Origin: Frankia sp. AiPa1
GTDB taxonomy: Bacteria; Actinomycetota; Actinomycetes; Frankiales; Frankiaceae
Reading direction: 5' to 3'
Assembly (NCBI RefSeq): GCF_023243075.1
Contig: NZ_JALKFZ020000181.1
Coordinates: 1-64,000, forward strand
DNA length: 64,000 bases
A program made the position numbers and the translations under genes. Shown piece by piece: positions 32,650-41,066 of the stretch. Within the stretch, counting starts at the first letter, position 1; every line of letters starts with the position of its first letter. The notes beneath the pieces are model-generated. The model did not search any database. It was not told the origin of the DNA and saw only the letters and a program-made list of their open reading frames with translations.

Positions 32650-32708
32650 CAGATACCACTGGGTGGCATCGGGGGCTCGCGGGCGCGCCACGCTGATACC
32701 GTGCCCAC

Positions 32709-34118
32709 GTGCCGGCCACTGTCCGCCGTCTGCTGTCCGGTTCGTCCGCGGCCGAGCCTTCGATTCCCGATCCCCGTCCAGGGGTCGTCCGGCGTGCGCC
32801 GACGGTCACCTTTCCGGGATTCGACGGGCTGCGCGCGATCGCGGCACTGACGGTCGTCGTGGTCCACACGTCGTTTCCGGCCGGTTTTACCACCTCCAGC
32901 AGCCTTGGGCCCTACATCGCCCGGGCCGAGGCCGGCGTCGAAGTGTTTTTTCTCATTTCCGGCTTTTTGCTCTACCGGCCGTTCGTCGCAGCTCGCCTGG
33001 CCGGCGCGCCGGCGCCGGCCAGCGGCGGCTACCTGGTGCGCCGCCTGATGCGGATCTTCCCGCTGTACTGGCTGGTGCTCGCGGTCACGCTCAACACCGT
33101 CAGCGATCAGCGGATCGGGGTGCACGGCCTCACCGGGGTGATCCAGACCGCCCTGCTCGTGCAGGGCTACCGCGCCGACTGGGCGATCCAGGGCCTTACC
33201 CAGGCATGGACGCTCGACATCGAGGTCGCGTTCTACCTCGCCGTGCCGGTCTACGCGTGGCTGCTGGGCCGACGGCGGCGCACACCGCGGGCGCAGGTCC
33301 GGGTGGAACTGGCGGCGCTCGCGGCGGGCTTTCTGGCCGCCAAGGTGGTGCACTTCGTTCTCATCCCGAGGCGGCACGGCTGGACCAGCGGGTCGAACGT
33401 GTGGCTGCCGGTCTGGTGGGACCTGTTCGCGATGGGCATGGCGCTGGCAGTGATCTCCGCGCAGTACACCCAGCTCGGGCGGCAGCCGCGGTGGGCCACG
33501 TGGCCCGGTTTCGGGCCCGCCTGCTGGGCGGTGGCCGCGGGATTCTACTGGCTGTCCACCTGGCACGCGGGCCTGCCGCTGTCGCCGATCTTCACTCCGA
33601 GCCGGGGGCAGGACATGGGCCGGCACCTGCTGTACGGCCTGTTCGCCCTGTTCCTGCTGCTGCCGGCGGCGTTCGGGCCGCCGGGGCGCGGGGTCATCGG
33701 CCGGCTGCTGGCCAGCCGGGTGCTGGTCTTTCTGGGTTCCATCTCGTACGGGATCTACCTGTGGCACACCGCGGTCATCGATCTCGTGCTCGACCATGGC
33801 AGCTGGAACATCTTCCAGATCCCGTTTCTGCCGTTCCTCGCCCTGGTGCTCACCGGGACGCTGGCGCTCGCCACCGGGACGCACTATCTCGTCGAGAAGC
33901 CGTGCATCCGCGCCTCGCGCCGGTGGGCCCGCTGGGTGGACAGCCGGCTGCGCCGCAGGGCGGCTCTGCCGGCGGCTCTGCCGGGGGTACCGCGCGTGGG
34001 GGCGCCCCACGACACCCCGACCGTGCCGCTGCGGACCGGTTCTGTGGGCTGGGTGCCGCACAGCTGGGCCGCGGCGGAGCAGGAACCCGACCAGTCCGGC
34101 GGCGCCGGGCACAGGTGA
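32709..34118 (+). CDS. Acyltransferase-3 family membrane protein
   Basis: A 469-residue protein from GTG at 32709. Motifs are FPGFDGLRAIAALTVVVVH (catalytic His), FFLISGFLLYRPF, RRLMRIFPLYW, TQAWTLDIEVAFYLAVP and ISYGIYLWHTAVI, arranged over about ten helices. Unlike the OafA-like protein upstream it has no SGNH domain, only a 70-residue polar tail. It is likely an O-acyltransferase that decorates a cell-surface polysaccharide or lipid. It is about 60 bases downstream of the GT39-like gene and probably co-transcribed with it. Confidence 0.87.
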   Translation: MPATVRRLLSGSSAAEPSIPDPRPGVVRRAPTVTFPGFDGLRAIAALTVVVVHTSFPAGFTTSSSLGPYIARAEAGVEVFFLISGFLLYRPFVAARLAGAPAPASGGYLVRRLMRIFPLYWLVLAVTLNTVSDQRIGVHGLTGVIQTALLVQGYRADWAIQGLTQAWTLDIEVAFYLAVPVYAWLLGRRRRTPRAQVRVELAALAAGFLAAKVVHFVLIPRRHGWTSGSNVWLPVWWDLFAMGMALAVISAQYTQLGRQPRWATWPGFGPACWAVAAGFYWLSTWHAGLPLSPIFTPSRGQDMGRHLLYGLFALFLLLPAAFGPPGRGVIGRLLASRVLVFLGSISYGIYLWHTAVIDLVLDHGSWNIFQIPFLPFLALVLTGTLALATGTHYLVEKPCIRASRRWARWVDSRLRRRAALPAALPGVPRVGAPHDTPTVPLRTGSVGWVPHSWAAAEQEPDQSGGAGHR

Positions 34119-34215
34119 CCCGCGATCCCGGGTGTCCATAGTTACATATGGCCGTCTTGTGTCTGCGAAGCGTCACCCCGGTTGCGGGTCGCGAGCGTCT
34201 TGGCGCCGACTCCCG

Positions 34216-34245
34216 TTGACCTCCGTGGACCCACGTCCCTAGACT
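34216..34245 (+). promoter_or_regulatory. Housekeeping promoter of rpsA
   Basis: TTGACC (34216-34221), an 18-base spacer and TAGACT (34240-34245) match the primary-sigma consensus. This predicts a leader of about 160 bases before rpsA. Confidence 0.6.
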
Positions 34246-34273
34246 TGGGTCTGTGCACGAGGGTCCGTGGGTC
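34228..34273 (+). promoter_or_regulatory. Inverted repeat around the rpsA transcription start
   Basis: GACCCACG (34228-34235) and CGTGGGTC (34266-34273) form an 8-bp inverted repeat that brackets the predicted -10 and start. It may be an operator, or part of leader folding if the start lies further upstream. Confidence 0.3.
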
Positions 34274-34410
34274 TCAGACCGAGCGGATCCACTCGAGCGT
34301 CGTTATCGGTCCTGACAGTTTCTTCGTTTCTCGCGTTGTATCTGTCCCTCGGTCCCGGCGGTTCGATCCGGCCCTCGCGCGGACGACCACCCCAAGCCGG
34401 AGCCGACCCC

Positions 34411-35895
34411 TTGACGAGCACCACCGACGTACGACCCGTGGAGACCGTGACCACCCCGCACAGCCCGACCACGCCACAGGTAGCGGTCAACGACATCGGC
34501 ACGGCCGAAGACTTCCTCGCGGCCGTCGACAAGACGATCAAGTTCTTCAACGATGGCGACATCGTCGACGGCGTGATCGTCAAGGTCGACCGGGATGAGG
34601 TGCTGCTCGACATCGGTTACAAGACCGAGGGCGTCATCCCGTCGCGAGAGCTGTCGATCAAGCACGATGTCGACCCGCACGAGGTCGTGAGTGTCGGCGA
34701 CCACGTCGAGGCCCTGGTCCTCCAGAAGGAGGACAAAGAGGGCCGTCTGATCCTGTCCAAGAAGCGCGCCCAGTACGAGCGCGCCTGGGGCACGATCGAG
34801 AAGCTCAAGGACGAGGACGGGGTCGTCACCGGCACCGTCATCGAGGTCGTCAAGGGTGGTCTCATCCTCGACATCGGCCTGCGCGGCTTCCTGCCGGCTT
34901 CTCTCGTGGAGATGCGCCGCGTCCGCGACCTGCAGCCCTACGTGGGCCGCGAGCTCGAAGCCAAGATCATCGAGCTGGACAAGAACCGCAACAACGTCGT
35001 GCTCTCGCGGCGTGCCTGGCTGGAGCAGACCCAGAGCGAGGTCCGTTCCGAGTTCCTCGCCCAGCTGGCCAAGGGCCAGATCCGCAAGGGCGTCGTCAGC
35101 TCCATCGTCAACTTCGGTGCCTTCGTGGACCTGGGTGGCGTCGATGGTCTGGTGCACGTCTCGGAGCTGTCCTGGAAGCACATCGACCACCCCTCCGAGG
35201 TGGTCGAGGTCGGCCAGGAGGTCACCGTCGAGGTTCTCGACGTCGACCTCGACCGGGAGCGGGTCTCCCTGTCGCTGAAGGCGACGCAGGAGGACCCGTG
35301 GCGCCAGTTCGCCCGGACGCACGCCATCGGCCAGGTCGTCCCGGGCCGGGTCACCAAGCTGGTGCCGTTCGGTGCGTTCGTCCGAGTGGACGAGGGCATC
35401 GAGGGCTTGGTGCACATCTCCGAGCTTGCCGAGCGGCACGTGGAGATCCCCGAGCAGGTCGTCAACGTCGGTGACGAGATCCTCGTCAAGGTGATCGACA
35501 TCGACCTCGACCGGCGGCGGATCAGCCTCTCGCTCAAGCAGGCGAACGAGGTGTCGGGTCTCGCCGTCGACGGCGATGCGTTCGACCCGAGCCAGTACGG
35601 CATGGAAGCCAAGTACGACGAGCAGGGCAACTACGTCTACCCGGAGGGCTTCGACCCGGAGACCGGCGAGTGGCTGCCGGGCTTCGAGGAGCAGCAGACG
35701 GAATGGGAGCGGCAGTACGCCGAGGCCCAGACCCGCTTCGAGGCGCACCAGGCCCAGATCCGGGCCGCGCAGGAGGCCGACGCCGCCGCGGCGGCACCGT
35801 CCTCCTACACCTCCTCCCCGTCGTCCGACGAGGCCCCCTCGGCCATCGACGAGGAGGCGCTGCGCCGGCTGCGGGAGCAGTTCGGCCGGGAGTGA
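34411..35895 (+). CDS. rpsA: 30S ribosomal protein S1
   Basis: A 494-residue protein with four S1 RNA-binding repeats, beginning near DGVIVKVDRDEVLLDIGYKTEG, VVTGTVIEVVKGGLILDIGLRG, RKGVVSSIVNFGAFVDLGG and VVPGRVTKLVPFGAFVRVDEG. Four repeats, against six in E. coli, is normal for actinobacteria. The C-terminal 100 residues are an acidic, Ala/Ser-rich tail. S1 helps mRNA bind the small ribosomal subunit. A TTG at 34411 with GGAG 9 bases upstream is used as the start because the conserved N-terminal text begins there; a GTG at 34438 is an alternative. A clear promoter lies about 165 bases upstream and a perfect palindrome ends the transcript. Confidence 0.93.
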   Translation: MTSTTDVRPVETVTTPHSPTTPQVAVNDIGTAEDFLAAVDKTIKFFNDGDIVDGVIVKVDRDEVLLDIGYKTEGVIPSRELSIKHDVDPHEVVSVGDHVEALVLQKEDKEGRLILSKKRAQYERAWGTIEKLKDEDGVVTGTVIEVVKGGLILDIGLRGFLPASLVEMRRVRDLQPYVGRELEAKIIELDKNRNNVVLSRRAWLEQTQSEVRSEFLAQLAKGQIRKGVVSSIVNFGAFVDLGGVDGLVHVSELSWKHIDHPSEVVEVGQEVTVEVLDVDLDRERVSLSLKATQEDPWRQFARTHAIGQVVPGRVTKLVPFGAFVRVDEGIEGLVHISELAERHVEIPEQVVNVGDEILVKVIDIDLDRRRISLSLKQANEVSGLAVDGDAFDPSQYGMEAKYDEQGNYVYPEGFDPETGEWLPGFEEQQTEWERQYAEAQTRFEAHQAQIRAAQEADAAAAAPSSYTSSPSSDEAPSAIDEEALRRLREQFGRE

Positions 35896-35916
35896 TCGGC
35901 CGGGAGTAAGTAGTGC

Positions 35917-35956
35917 GTGAGAAGGGCCCGAGGAGTACTCCTCGGGCCCTTCTCAC
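35917..35956. terminator. 40-bp perfect palindrome, bidirectional terminator
   Basis: Arms of 20 bases (GTGAGAAGGGCCCGAGGAGT and its exact complement) meet with no spacer. It lies between the convergent rpsA and Trm112-like genes and would end both transcripts. Confidence 0.85.
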
Positions 35957-35966
35957 GTTTCGGCCC

Positions 35967-36158
35967 TCAGCGCACGGCGCGGCCGGCGCGGGCCTCGGCG
36001 GCGTCGACGTGGTCGGGGCGCAGCAGGATCGGCACGCCCGCGCGCACCTCGTAACGGTGCCCAAGCCGTGGGTTGACCAGGGTGCCGTCGACCAGCTCCA
36101 GCGGCCCCTTGTCCACCGGGCAGGCGAGAATCTTCAACAGCTCGGGATCGATGCTCAT
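35967..36158 (-). CDS. Trm112-family small protein
   Basis: A 63-residue protein typical of the bacterial Trm112/YcaR family: LLKILACPVDKGPLEL, then LVNPRLGHRYEVRAGVPILL. Bacterial members often keep only part of the zinc-binding cysteines; here a single CPV-type Cys is seen. In eukaryotes and archaea Trm112 activates methyltransferases for tRNA, rRNA and release factor. The bacterial role is less defined, with links to methyltransferases or envelope glycan enzymes. It is monocistronic here, between the rpsA terminator and a divergent glutathione peroxidase. Confidence 0.88.
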   Translation of the reverse strand: MSIDPELLKILACPVDKGPLELVDGTLVNPRLGHRYEVRAGVPILLRPDHVDAAEARAGRAVR

Positions 36159-36272
36159 CTCTCGAGCATCGCAGACCGGCCCGCGGCCCCGGATTACGTT
36201 ACCGTGATGGTGACATAATCAGGCCGATGGAGTAGCGTCGAAGGTCCCTGATCGCACCGATCGAGAGCCAGG

Positions 36273-36818
36273 TTGATCGTGACTGTTCATGACTTCACCG
36301 TCGAAGCCGCCGACGGTAGCGCCCGCCCGCTTCGCGACTTCGCCGGTCAGACCCTGCTGATCGTCAACGTCGCCAGCAAGTGCGGCCTGACCCCGCAGTA
36401 CGAGGGACTCGAGGCGCTCTACCGGGATCTGCGCGGGCGTGGGCTGGAGATCCTCGGCTTCCCCTGCAACCAGTTCGGTGGGCAGGAGCCGGGAACCAAC
36501 GAGGAGATCCAGAGCTTCTGCTCGACGAACTACGACGTCACCTTCCCGGTGCTCGGCAAGATCGATGTGAACGGGCCGGAGGCCGCCCCGCTCTACCAGT
36601 ACCTGCGCGCCGAGGCGCCGGGTGACTTCGGGCCCGAGACCGGTGGTTTTCTCTACGACTACATCAAGGACAGCCGCCCGGACACCATCGGCACCGACGA
36701 GGTCAAGTGGAACTTCACCAAGTTCCTCGTCGACGGGCAGGGCAACGTCGTGCGCCGCTACGAGCCGACGGCGACCCCGGAGGAGATCCGCAAGGACCTC
36801 GACGGCACGTTCGTCTGA
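36273..36818 (+). CDS. Glutathione peroxidase family (thiol peroxidase)
   Basis: A 181-residue non-selenium peroxidase. The peroxidatic Cys 37 is in NVASKCGLTPQYEG; the catalytic Gln is in FPCNQFGGQEPG and the Trp in VKWNFTKFLVD, completing the usual tetrad. The second Cys in FPCNQF may act in thioredoxin-dependent recycling, as in many bacterial GPx-like enzymes, since actinobacteria lack glutathione. It reduces hydrogen and lipid peroxides. Start is TTG 36273 or GTG 36279; the two differ by only two residues. A strong hairpin follows the stop. Confidence 0.92.
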   Translation: MIVTVHDFTVEAADGSARPLRDFAGQTLLIVNVASKCGLTPQYEGLEALYRDLRGRGLEILGFPCNQFGGQEPGTNEEIQSFCSTNYDVTFPVLGKIDVNGPEAAPLYQYLRAEAPGDFGPETGGFLYDYIKDSRPDTIGTDEVKWNFTKFLVDGQGNVVRRYEPTATPEEIRKDLDGTFV

Positions 36819-36824
36819 GCACGG

Positions 36825-36861
36825 GCGCCGCGGCCAGGCCGCCCCGGCCTCGCCGCGGCGC
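36825..36861. terminator. Strong hairpin between convergent glutathione peroxidase and GH26-like genes
   Basis: GCGCCGCGGC (36825-36834) pairs with GCCGCGGCGC (36852-36861), with an inner AGGCC/GGCCT extension and a 5-base loop. It ends exactly at the stop of the opposing gene, so it serves both directions. Confidence 0.75.
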
Positions 36862-37887
36862 TCAGCTGGTGGTGGTGCTGGTACCGCCGAACAGTCGCAG
36901 GTAGCGCTTGGACGCCTTCGGGTTCAGGTCGGGGTTGGACAGGGAGGACAGGACGTTGCCGGCCTCCGACGTTCGGTAGTACGCCTCGTAGGCGAGGTCC
37001 TGCGCGTTCGCGGCGAACGTCTGGTACATCTTGCTGACGTAGAACGGGTTGTCCCCGCCGCCGCCGGTGGAGCGCACCACGCCCCACTCCGGCACGGCGA
37101 ACTTCTTGCCGTGGTCCTTGGCGAACTGGATCACGGTGCACAGCCCGGACTGCATGTGGCACTGCTTGTTCCAGGTCGCCTCGGTCAGCGACGCGGGGTA
37201 ATGATCGTAGGAGTCGATGCTGACGACGTCGACGTACTTGTCGCCGGGGTAGGCGTCCCACACGCTCTGCTTGCCGCCGGGCAGAGTGTCGTTGTGGGCG
37301 TTCATGTTCCAGTCGATCTTCACGGTCGGGTCGGTGGAACGGATCGCCGTCACCGTCCGGCGGAAGCAGGTCTTCCAGGCCTCGACGTCACGCACGTGCC
37401 AGTACATGTAGCCGCCGTTGAACTCCCAGCCGAGGCGCACGTAGGCGTCGGCCCGGCCGTACTTCGTCAGGGTGGTGCCGAACTGGCTCCAGTACCTGTC
37501 GTAGTCGCCGGCCGCGCACGCGGCCTCGTTGCCGCCCTCGGGGTACAGCGGCTGGGCGATCGAGAGCTCGCCCGGGAACTTGTCCTTCGTGAACGCGGAC
37601 GTCGGCCAGTCGTCCGAGACCAGACCACTCCAGGTGCGGCGGTCGGTGAACACGATCGCGAGGCCCACCTTGCGTCCGGTGAACGTCCCCCAGGCGTTGA
37701 CCTCGCTCGGGTAGTTCCCATTCGAGCCGGACACCCAGTGCACGCCAGCGGGCCGCGGCGGCGTGGGTCCCGGCGAGGACGAGTGTGAGCACGCGCTGAG
37801 CCCAGCGGCGACCAGCGCCACCGCCAGAATCATCGCCCGGCGGACAGCCCGCACCCGTGCTCGCGGGACACCGCAGGCTGAGGTCAT
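36862..37887 (-). CDS. Secreted GH26-like glycoside hydrolase, lipoprotein
   Basis: A 341-residue exported protein. The N-terminus has basic residues, a hydrophobic core (AMILAVALVAAG) and a lipobox LSAC, so it is probably lipid-anchored. The mature part resembles GH26 beta-mannanase-like domains: VRLGWEFNGGYMYWH carries the likely acid/base Glu, and KFAVPEWGVV the likely nucleophile Glu. GH26 enzymes cut beta-1,4-mannan or beta-glycans. Its ATG overlaps the stop of the upstream glycosyltransferase (ATGA). With a flippase two genes upstream, a role in trimming or exporting a surface glycan is plausible but inferred. Confidence 0.78.
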   Translation of the reverse strand: MTSACGVPRARVRAVRRAMILAVALVAAGLSACSHSSSPGPTPPRPAGVHWVSGSNGNYPSEVNAWGTFTGRKVGLAIVFTDRRTWSGLVSDDWPTSAFTKDKFPGELSIAQPLYPEGGNEAACAAGDYDRYWSQFGTTLTKYGRADAYVRLGWEFNGGYMYWHVRDVEAWKTCFRRTVTAIRSTDPTVKIDWNMNAHNDTLPGGKQSVWDAYPGDKYVDVVSIDSYDHYPASLTEATWNKQCHMQSGLCTVIQFAKDHGKKFAVPEWGVVRSTGGGGDNPFYVSKMYQTFAANAQDLAYEAYYRTSEAGNVLSSLSNPDLNPKASKRYLRLFGGTSTTTS

Positions 37888-38834
37888 GCGACGGATGGCT
37901 TCCGCGCCGCTGTCTCGGCGGCGGCGGGACGCGGATCCACGGCGGCGGCCTGCGACCAGGCTGACACGGCCGCGGCCTCCGCCTCCCAGTCGTGGCCTGC
38001 GACCATCGCCCCGCCGAGCTCCAGGTGGCAGGCCAGGGACGGTTCCGGCACCAGCATGGTCCGCCAGCGCCGTTGCGGCCGGGTCAGCGCGACCGCGTTG
38101 ACCGTGGCCCGCACACCGGTGAGCGCGGCACCGCGGACGAAGCGCGTCAGGATCGACGACGGCTCGACCGCGGGCGGCTCGCCGCCGAGCTGCGAGAGCT
38201 GGAACGGCTGGTAGCCCTGCAGGGTCAGGCAGGTCGCCCGGTCAAACGCGCCGCCGACGAAGGGAATCGTGCGCAGCAGCCGCTCGTCCTGCGCCAGGGT
38301 GCCGACCCGCACGCCGAACGTGCTGGTGGTGGTGGCGGCGCGGGCCCACGGCACCCCGTCGAAGCGGGGCAGGCCGATCTCGCTGCCGTCACTGTGCTCG
38401 ACCTCGGGCCGCCGCCGGGTGGAGGAGGCGACGAACCGCAGCGTGCTGTAGAGAGTGAAGTACTCGACGTCCGGGCGGGCCTGGGCGGCCGAGACGAGCG
38501 CCGAGAGCGAGTTCTCGGTGTACAGATAGTCGTCCTCGGCGAGCCAGACAAGGTCGTCCGCGGCCCAGCGGCGTAGGCGTGGCATCCGCAGGACGTGACG
38601 GTACGAGGAACGATTGCTGCCGCAGGTGACCGGGACGACCTCGCCGGCATCGGCCATCATCGACAGCCGGTCGGTCGGCATCGGCCCGTCGTTGACGAAG
38701 TGGATCGTGGTCGGGATGCTCACCCGCTCGACGGCCCGCAGGAGGGACGCGAGCGCGAGCTGCTTGCTGTAGAAGGCCGGCCGGTTCTTGGAGTTCTCCG
38801 TGCCGACGGATCGGTACAGGACACGCAGATTCAT
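37884..38834 (-). CDS. Glycosyltransferase-like protein (GT-A fold)
   Basis: A 316-residue protein starting MNLRVLYRSVGTENSKNRPAF behind a G-rich ribosome site. It has the GT-A features TTIHFVNDGPMP and LVWLAEDDYLYTENSL, where the EDD run is the likely metal-binding DxD-type site. FTLYSTLRF and LPRFDGVPWARAATTT follow. No membrane segment is visible. Donor and acceptor are unknown. It lies between a flippase and a GH26-like lipoprotein on the same strand and overlaps the latter, so the three probably act on the same glycan. Confidence 0.7.
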   Translation of the reverse strand: MNLRVLYRSVGTENSKNRPAFYSKQLALASLLRAVERVSIPTTIHFVNDGPMPTDRLSMMADAGEVVPVTCGSNRSSYRHVLRMPRLRRWAADDLVWLAEDDYLYTENSLSALVSAAQARPDVEYFTLYSTLRFVASSTRRRPEVEHSDGSEIGLPRFDGVPWARAATTTSTFGVRVGTLAQDERLLRTIPFVGGAFDRATCLTLQGYQPFQLSQLGGEPPAVEPSSILTRFVRGAALTGVRATVNAVALTRPQRRWRTMLVPEPSLACHLELGGAMVAGHDWEAEAAAVSAWSQAAAVDPRPAAAETAARKPSVA

Positions 38835-38949
38835 CGCAACCCCCCGCCCGGAACAGTGCAGGCATCATTGACCCGGGCATCGTTGACAGGAACGGTCTCG
38901 ATGCCGGTCGAGATCCTACCTAGTCGCAGGATGGCATTGGTCCACCTGG

Positions 38950-40905
38950 TCACGAGGATGTGTCCGGCTGGGGGGTGGCATCGGTCGTCTCCGACGCGGC
39001 TTCGCGGGCGGCGCCCGCGACGAGCATGAACCAGAAGGGCACAGTGATCCAGAAGGCGGCGATGTAGCCGACGACGGCGCCGGTGGACCCGCCGATGTGC
39101 AGCCCGATGACGGGGTAGACCAGAAGCTGTGGGGCGAGGATCGCGTTCGCGCGGAAGGTGAGTTTTGCCCTTCCGAGCGCGTAGAGCATGCAGGCCGGCC
39201 CGACGGTGGCGGCCGGCCCCGCCTGCTGGATGATCGACAGCGCCAGCAGGTGGTGGGTCTCGCCCCAGGTGCCGCCGAGCAGCGCGTGGCCGACACTGGC
39301 CGGCAGGAGCAGGAAGATCGTCCCCCAGGCCACGCCGACGGCGACGATGACCCCGGACAACGCGTAGGCCGCGCGCAGCCGGGCCCGCGCCGACATGTCC
39401 TTGCGCCGGGAGAACTCCGGGATCGCCCAGCTGACGATGCCGACGGCGAGGATCGTGGTCGGCCCGAGCAGGGTCTGCACCCCGCGCAGCGCGCCGACCA
39501 GGTCGATAGCGCCCAACGTGCCGATCAGCAGGGTCGAGGCCTGCTGCGCGCCCTGCACGGTCAGGTATTCGGCGCACATATAGCCGTTGATGTCGCGGTG
39601 CTCGACCAGCCAGGCCCGCACCTGGTTCGTGGCCGGGGTGAAGCCGGCCTGACGCAGGCCGAGCACGGCCGCGACCGCGGCGGCGCCGCCCCAGGCCGCC
39701 AGCATCGCCCACGACGTCGAGACGTTTCGGACGACGAGTGCGAAGATCGCGCCGAACTGGACGATCGCCCAGACGCCGTCATTGAGGGCCGCGGCCGCCG
39801 GGCGGCCCTCGGCGAAGAACACCTGCCGCCAGGCGTCCTGTACGAGCAGGGCCGGGAAGACCAGGCCCATGGCGACCAGCGACGAACCGACCGCTCCACC
39901 GATCGCCAGCCCGAAGACCAGCGTGACGGCCCCCGATGCCAGCCCGATGACGAACGAGGTACCGGTCCCCGCGGCCCCGGCGGCCCGGAACACCGACGGT
40001 GAGACGTCCGCGAACCGCATACCCAAAGGCGAGGTGCCCGCGGCCTTGGAGAAACCGATCATCAGCGAGAAGATGGCGAACGCCACACCGAACGCACCGA
40101 ACTCGGATGGGCTCACGCTGCGGGCGATCACGAACGACATGACGGCGTTCGTGCCGCTGGAGAGCACCTGGTCGACGAGGGTCCAGATCGCCCGGGACCG
40201 GGAGGTCCCCCGGGACACGCTCTCCGCCCGGTGCCGTCCCTCGGTCCCGATCTCCTGGGAGAGATCATCGAGCCCGTAGTCGACCGACTCGGCTCGCGGG
40301 CGGACGGTCGGGCTGGCGGCGGGCTCGGGCCGGGTGCGGCCGCCGAGGAAGAACTCCCCGGTCAACATGCCGGACATGGGGATCAGGCCCTCGGCCGACG
40401 GCTCGTGCCGCATCCGGAAGCTCTCGGCCCGCGGCACCCGGCGCCCGTGCAGTCCGCCCAGGATCTGCGTCTTCTCCGGGTCGTAGCTCTCCACCCGGCG
40501 CCTGTTCTCGTGCCCCTTCCCGTGGCCGTAGCCGAACTGACGGCCGTGGCCATAGCCGTGCCCAGGCTGATGAGGTTTCTCGGCGGGGATCGCCGGCGTG
40601 GCGGGTGCCGTGGGGCTGGCCGCATCGTGGCCGCGACGACGTTCCCGTTCCGCTCGGCGTGCCTCGACGACCTCGGGCATGCCCAGTCGGCGCCGCAGGT
40701 CGGCGAGCTCGGCCGTCGTCGCGGTGGCGGAGTTCGGATCAGGGTGACGCGCGGAGGTGATCGCGTCCCGCCCGGAACTCGTCTCGGGCGCGGGAGAACC
40801 CTCGGCTGGCGGGGTCCTGGCGGCTGGCGGAGTGGTCTCGGTCATCTGGGAGGGCGGGTCGGGACGGGTGTCATCGGCGGGGAATCCGTGGCCGGACTCA
40901 TCCAT
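38950..40905 (-). CDS. Wzx-like polysaccharide flippase with long cytoplasmic N-terminus
   Basis: A 651-residue membrane protein. Residues 230-640 hold about 12-14 helices with the oligosaccharide flippase pattern (AIWTLVDQVLSSGTNAVMSFVIAR, split over the first helix, and FGAFGVAFAIFSLMIGFSKAAG). The first 225 residues are disordered, rich in Pro, Thr, Arg and a Gly/His/Tyr stretch (GYGHGRQFGYGHGKGH), with a probable coiled segment. Such long tails are unusual in the family and may be a regulatory or scaffold region. ATG 40905 gives the full frame; ATG 40845 is an alternative. The glycosyltransferase and GH26-like genes lie downstream. Confidence 0.82.
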   Translation of the reverse strand: MDESGHGFPADDTRPDPPSQMTETTPPAARTPPAEGSPAPETSSGRDAITSARHPDPNSATATTAELADLRRRLGMPEVVEARRAERERRRGHDAASPTAPATPAIPAEKPHQPGHGYGHGRQFGYGHGKGHENRRRVESYDPEKTQILGGLHGRRVPRAESFRMRHEPSAEGLIPMSGMLTGEFFLGGRTRPEPAASPTVRPRAESVDYGLDDLSQEIGTEGRHRAESVSRGTSRSRAIWTLVDQVLSSGTNAVMSFVIARSVSPSEFGAFGVAFAIFSLMIGFSKAAGTSPLGMRFADVSPSVFRAAGAAGTGTSFVIGLASGAVTLVFGLAIGGAVGSSLVAMGLVFPALLVQDAWRQVFFAEGRPAAAALNDGVWAIVQFGAIFALVVRNVSTSWAMLAAWGGAAAVAAVLGLRQAGFTPATNQVRAWLVEHRDINGYMCAEYLTVQGAQQASTLLIGTLGAIDLVGALRGVQTLLGPTTILAVGIVSWAIPEFSRRKDMSARARLRAAYALSGVIVAVGVAWGTIFLLLPASVGHALLGGTWGETHHLLALSIIQQAGPAATVGPACMLYALGRAKLTFRANAILAPQLLVYPVIGLHIGGSTGAVVGYIAAFWITVPFWFMLVAGAAREAASETTDATPQPDTSS

Positions 40906-40932
40906 TCACCGACGACCATCCCTTCCGTGCCT

Positions 40933-40974
40933 GATCTGTGCCCGACCATGCCCGATCTGTGCCCGACCATGCCC
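40933..40974. repeat. Two perfect 21-bp tandem repeats upstream of the flippase
   Basis: Two identical 21-base units beginning GATCTGTGCCCG, plus a partial third GATC, lie about 30 bases before the flippase start. They sit in the promoter region and could alter its expression. Confidence 0.85.
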
Positions 40975-41066
40975 GATCGATATCTGACGCACCAACCGCC
41001 TCCATGATGGTAGCCCGATGCGCGTCAAACGTCGGGGTGGGCCCGTCTCGCCGACGGGACGCGGCG

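Noticed and set aside
35917..35956. Recombination or attachment site at the 40-bp palindrome
   Set aside because: There is no recombinase nearby and it sits exactly between two convergent stops, so a bidirectional terminator explains it.
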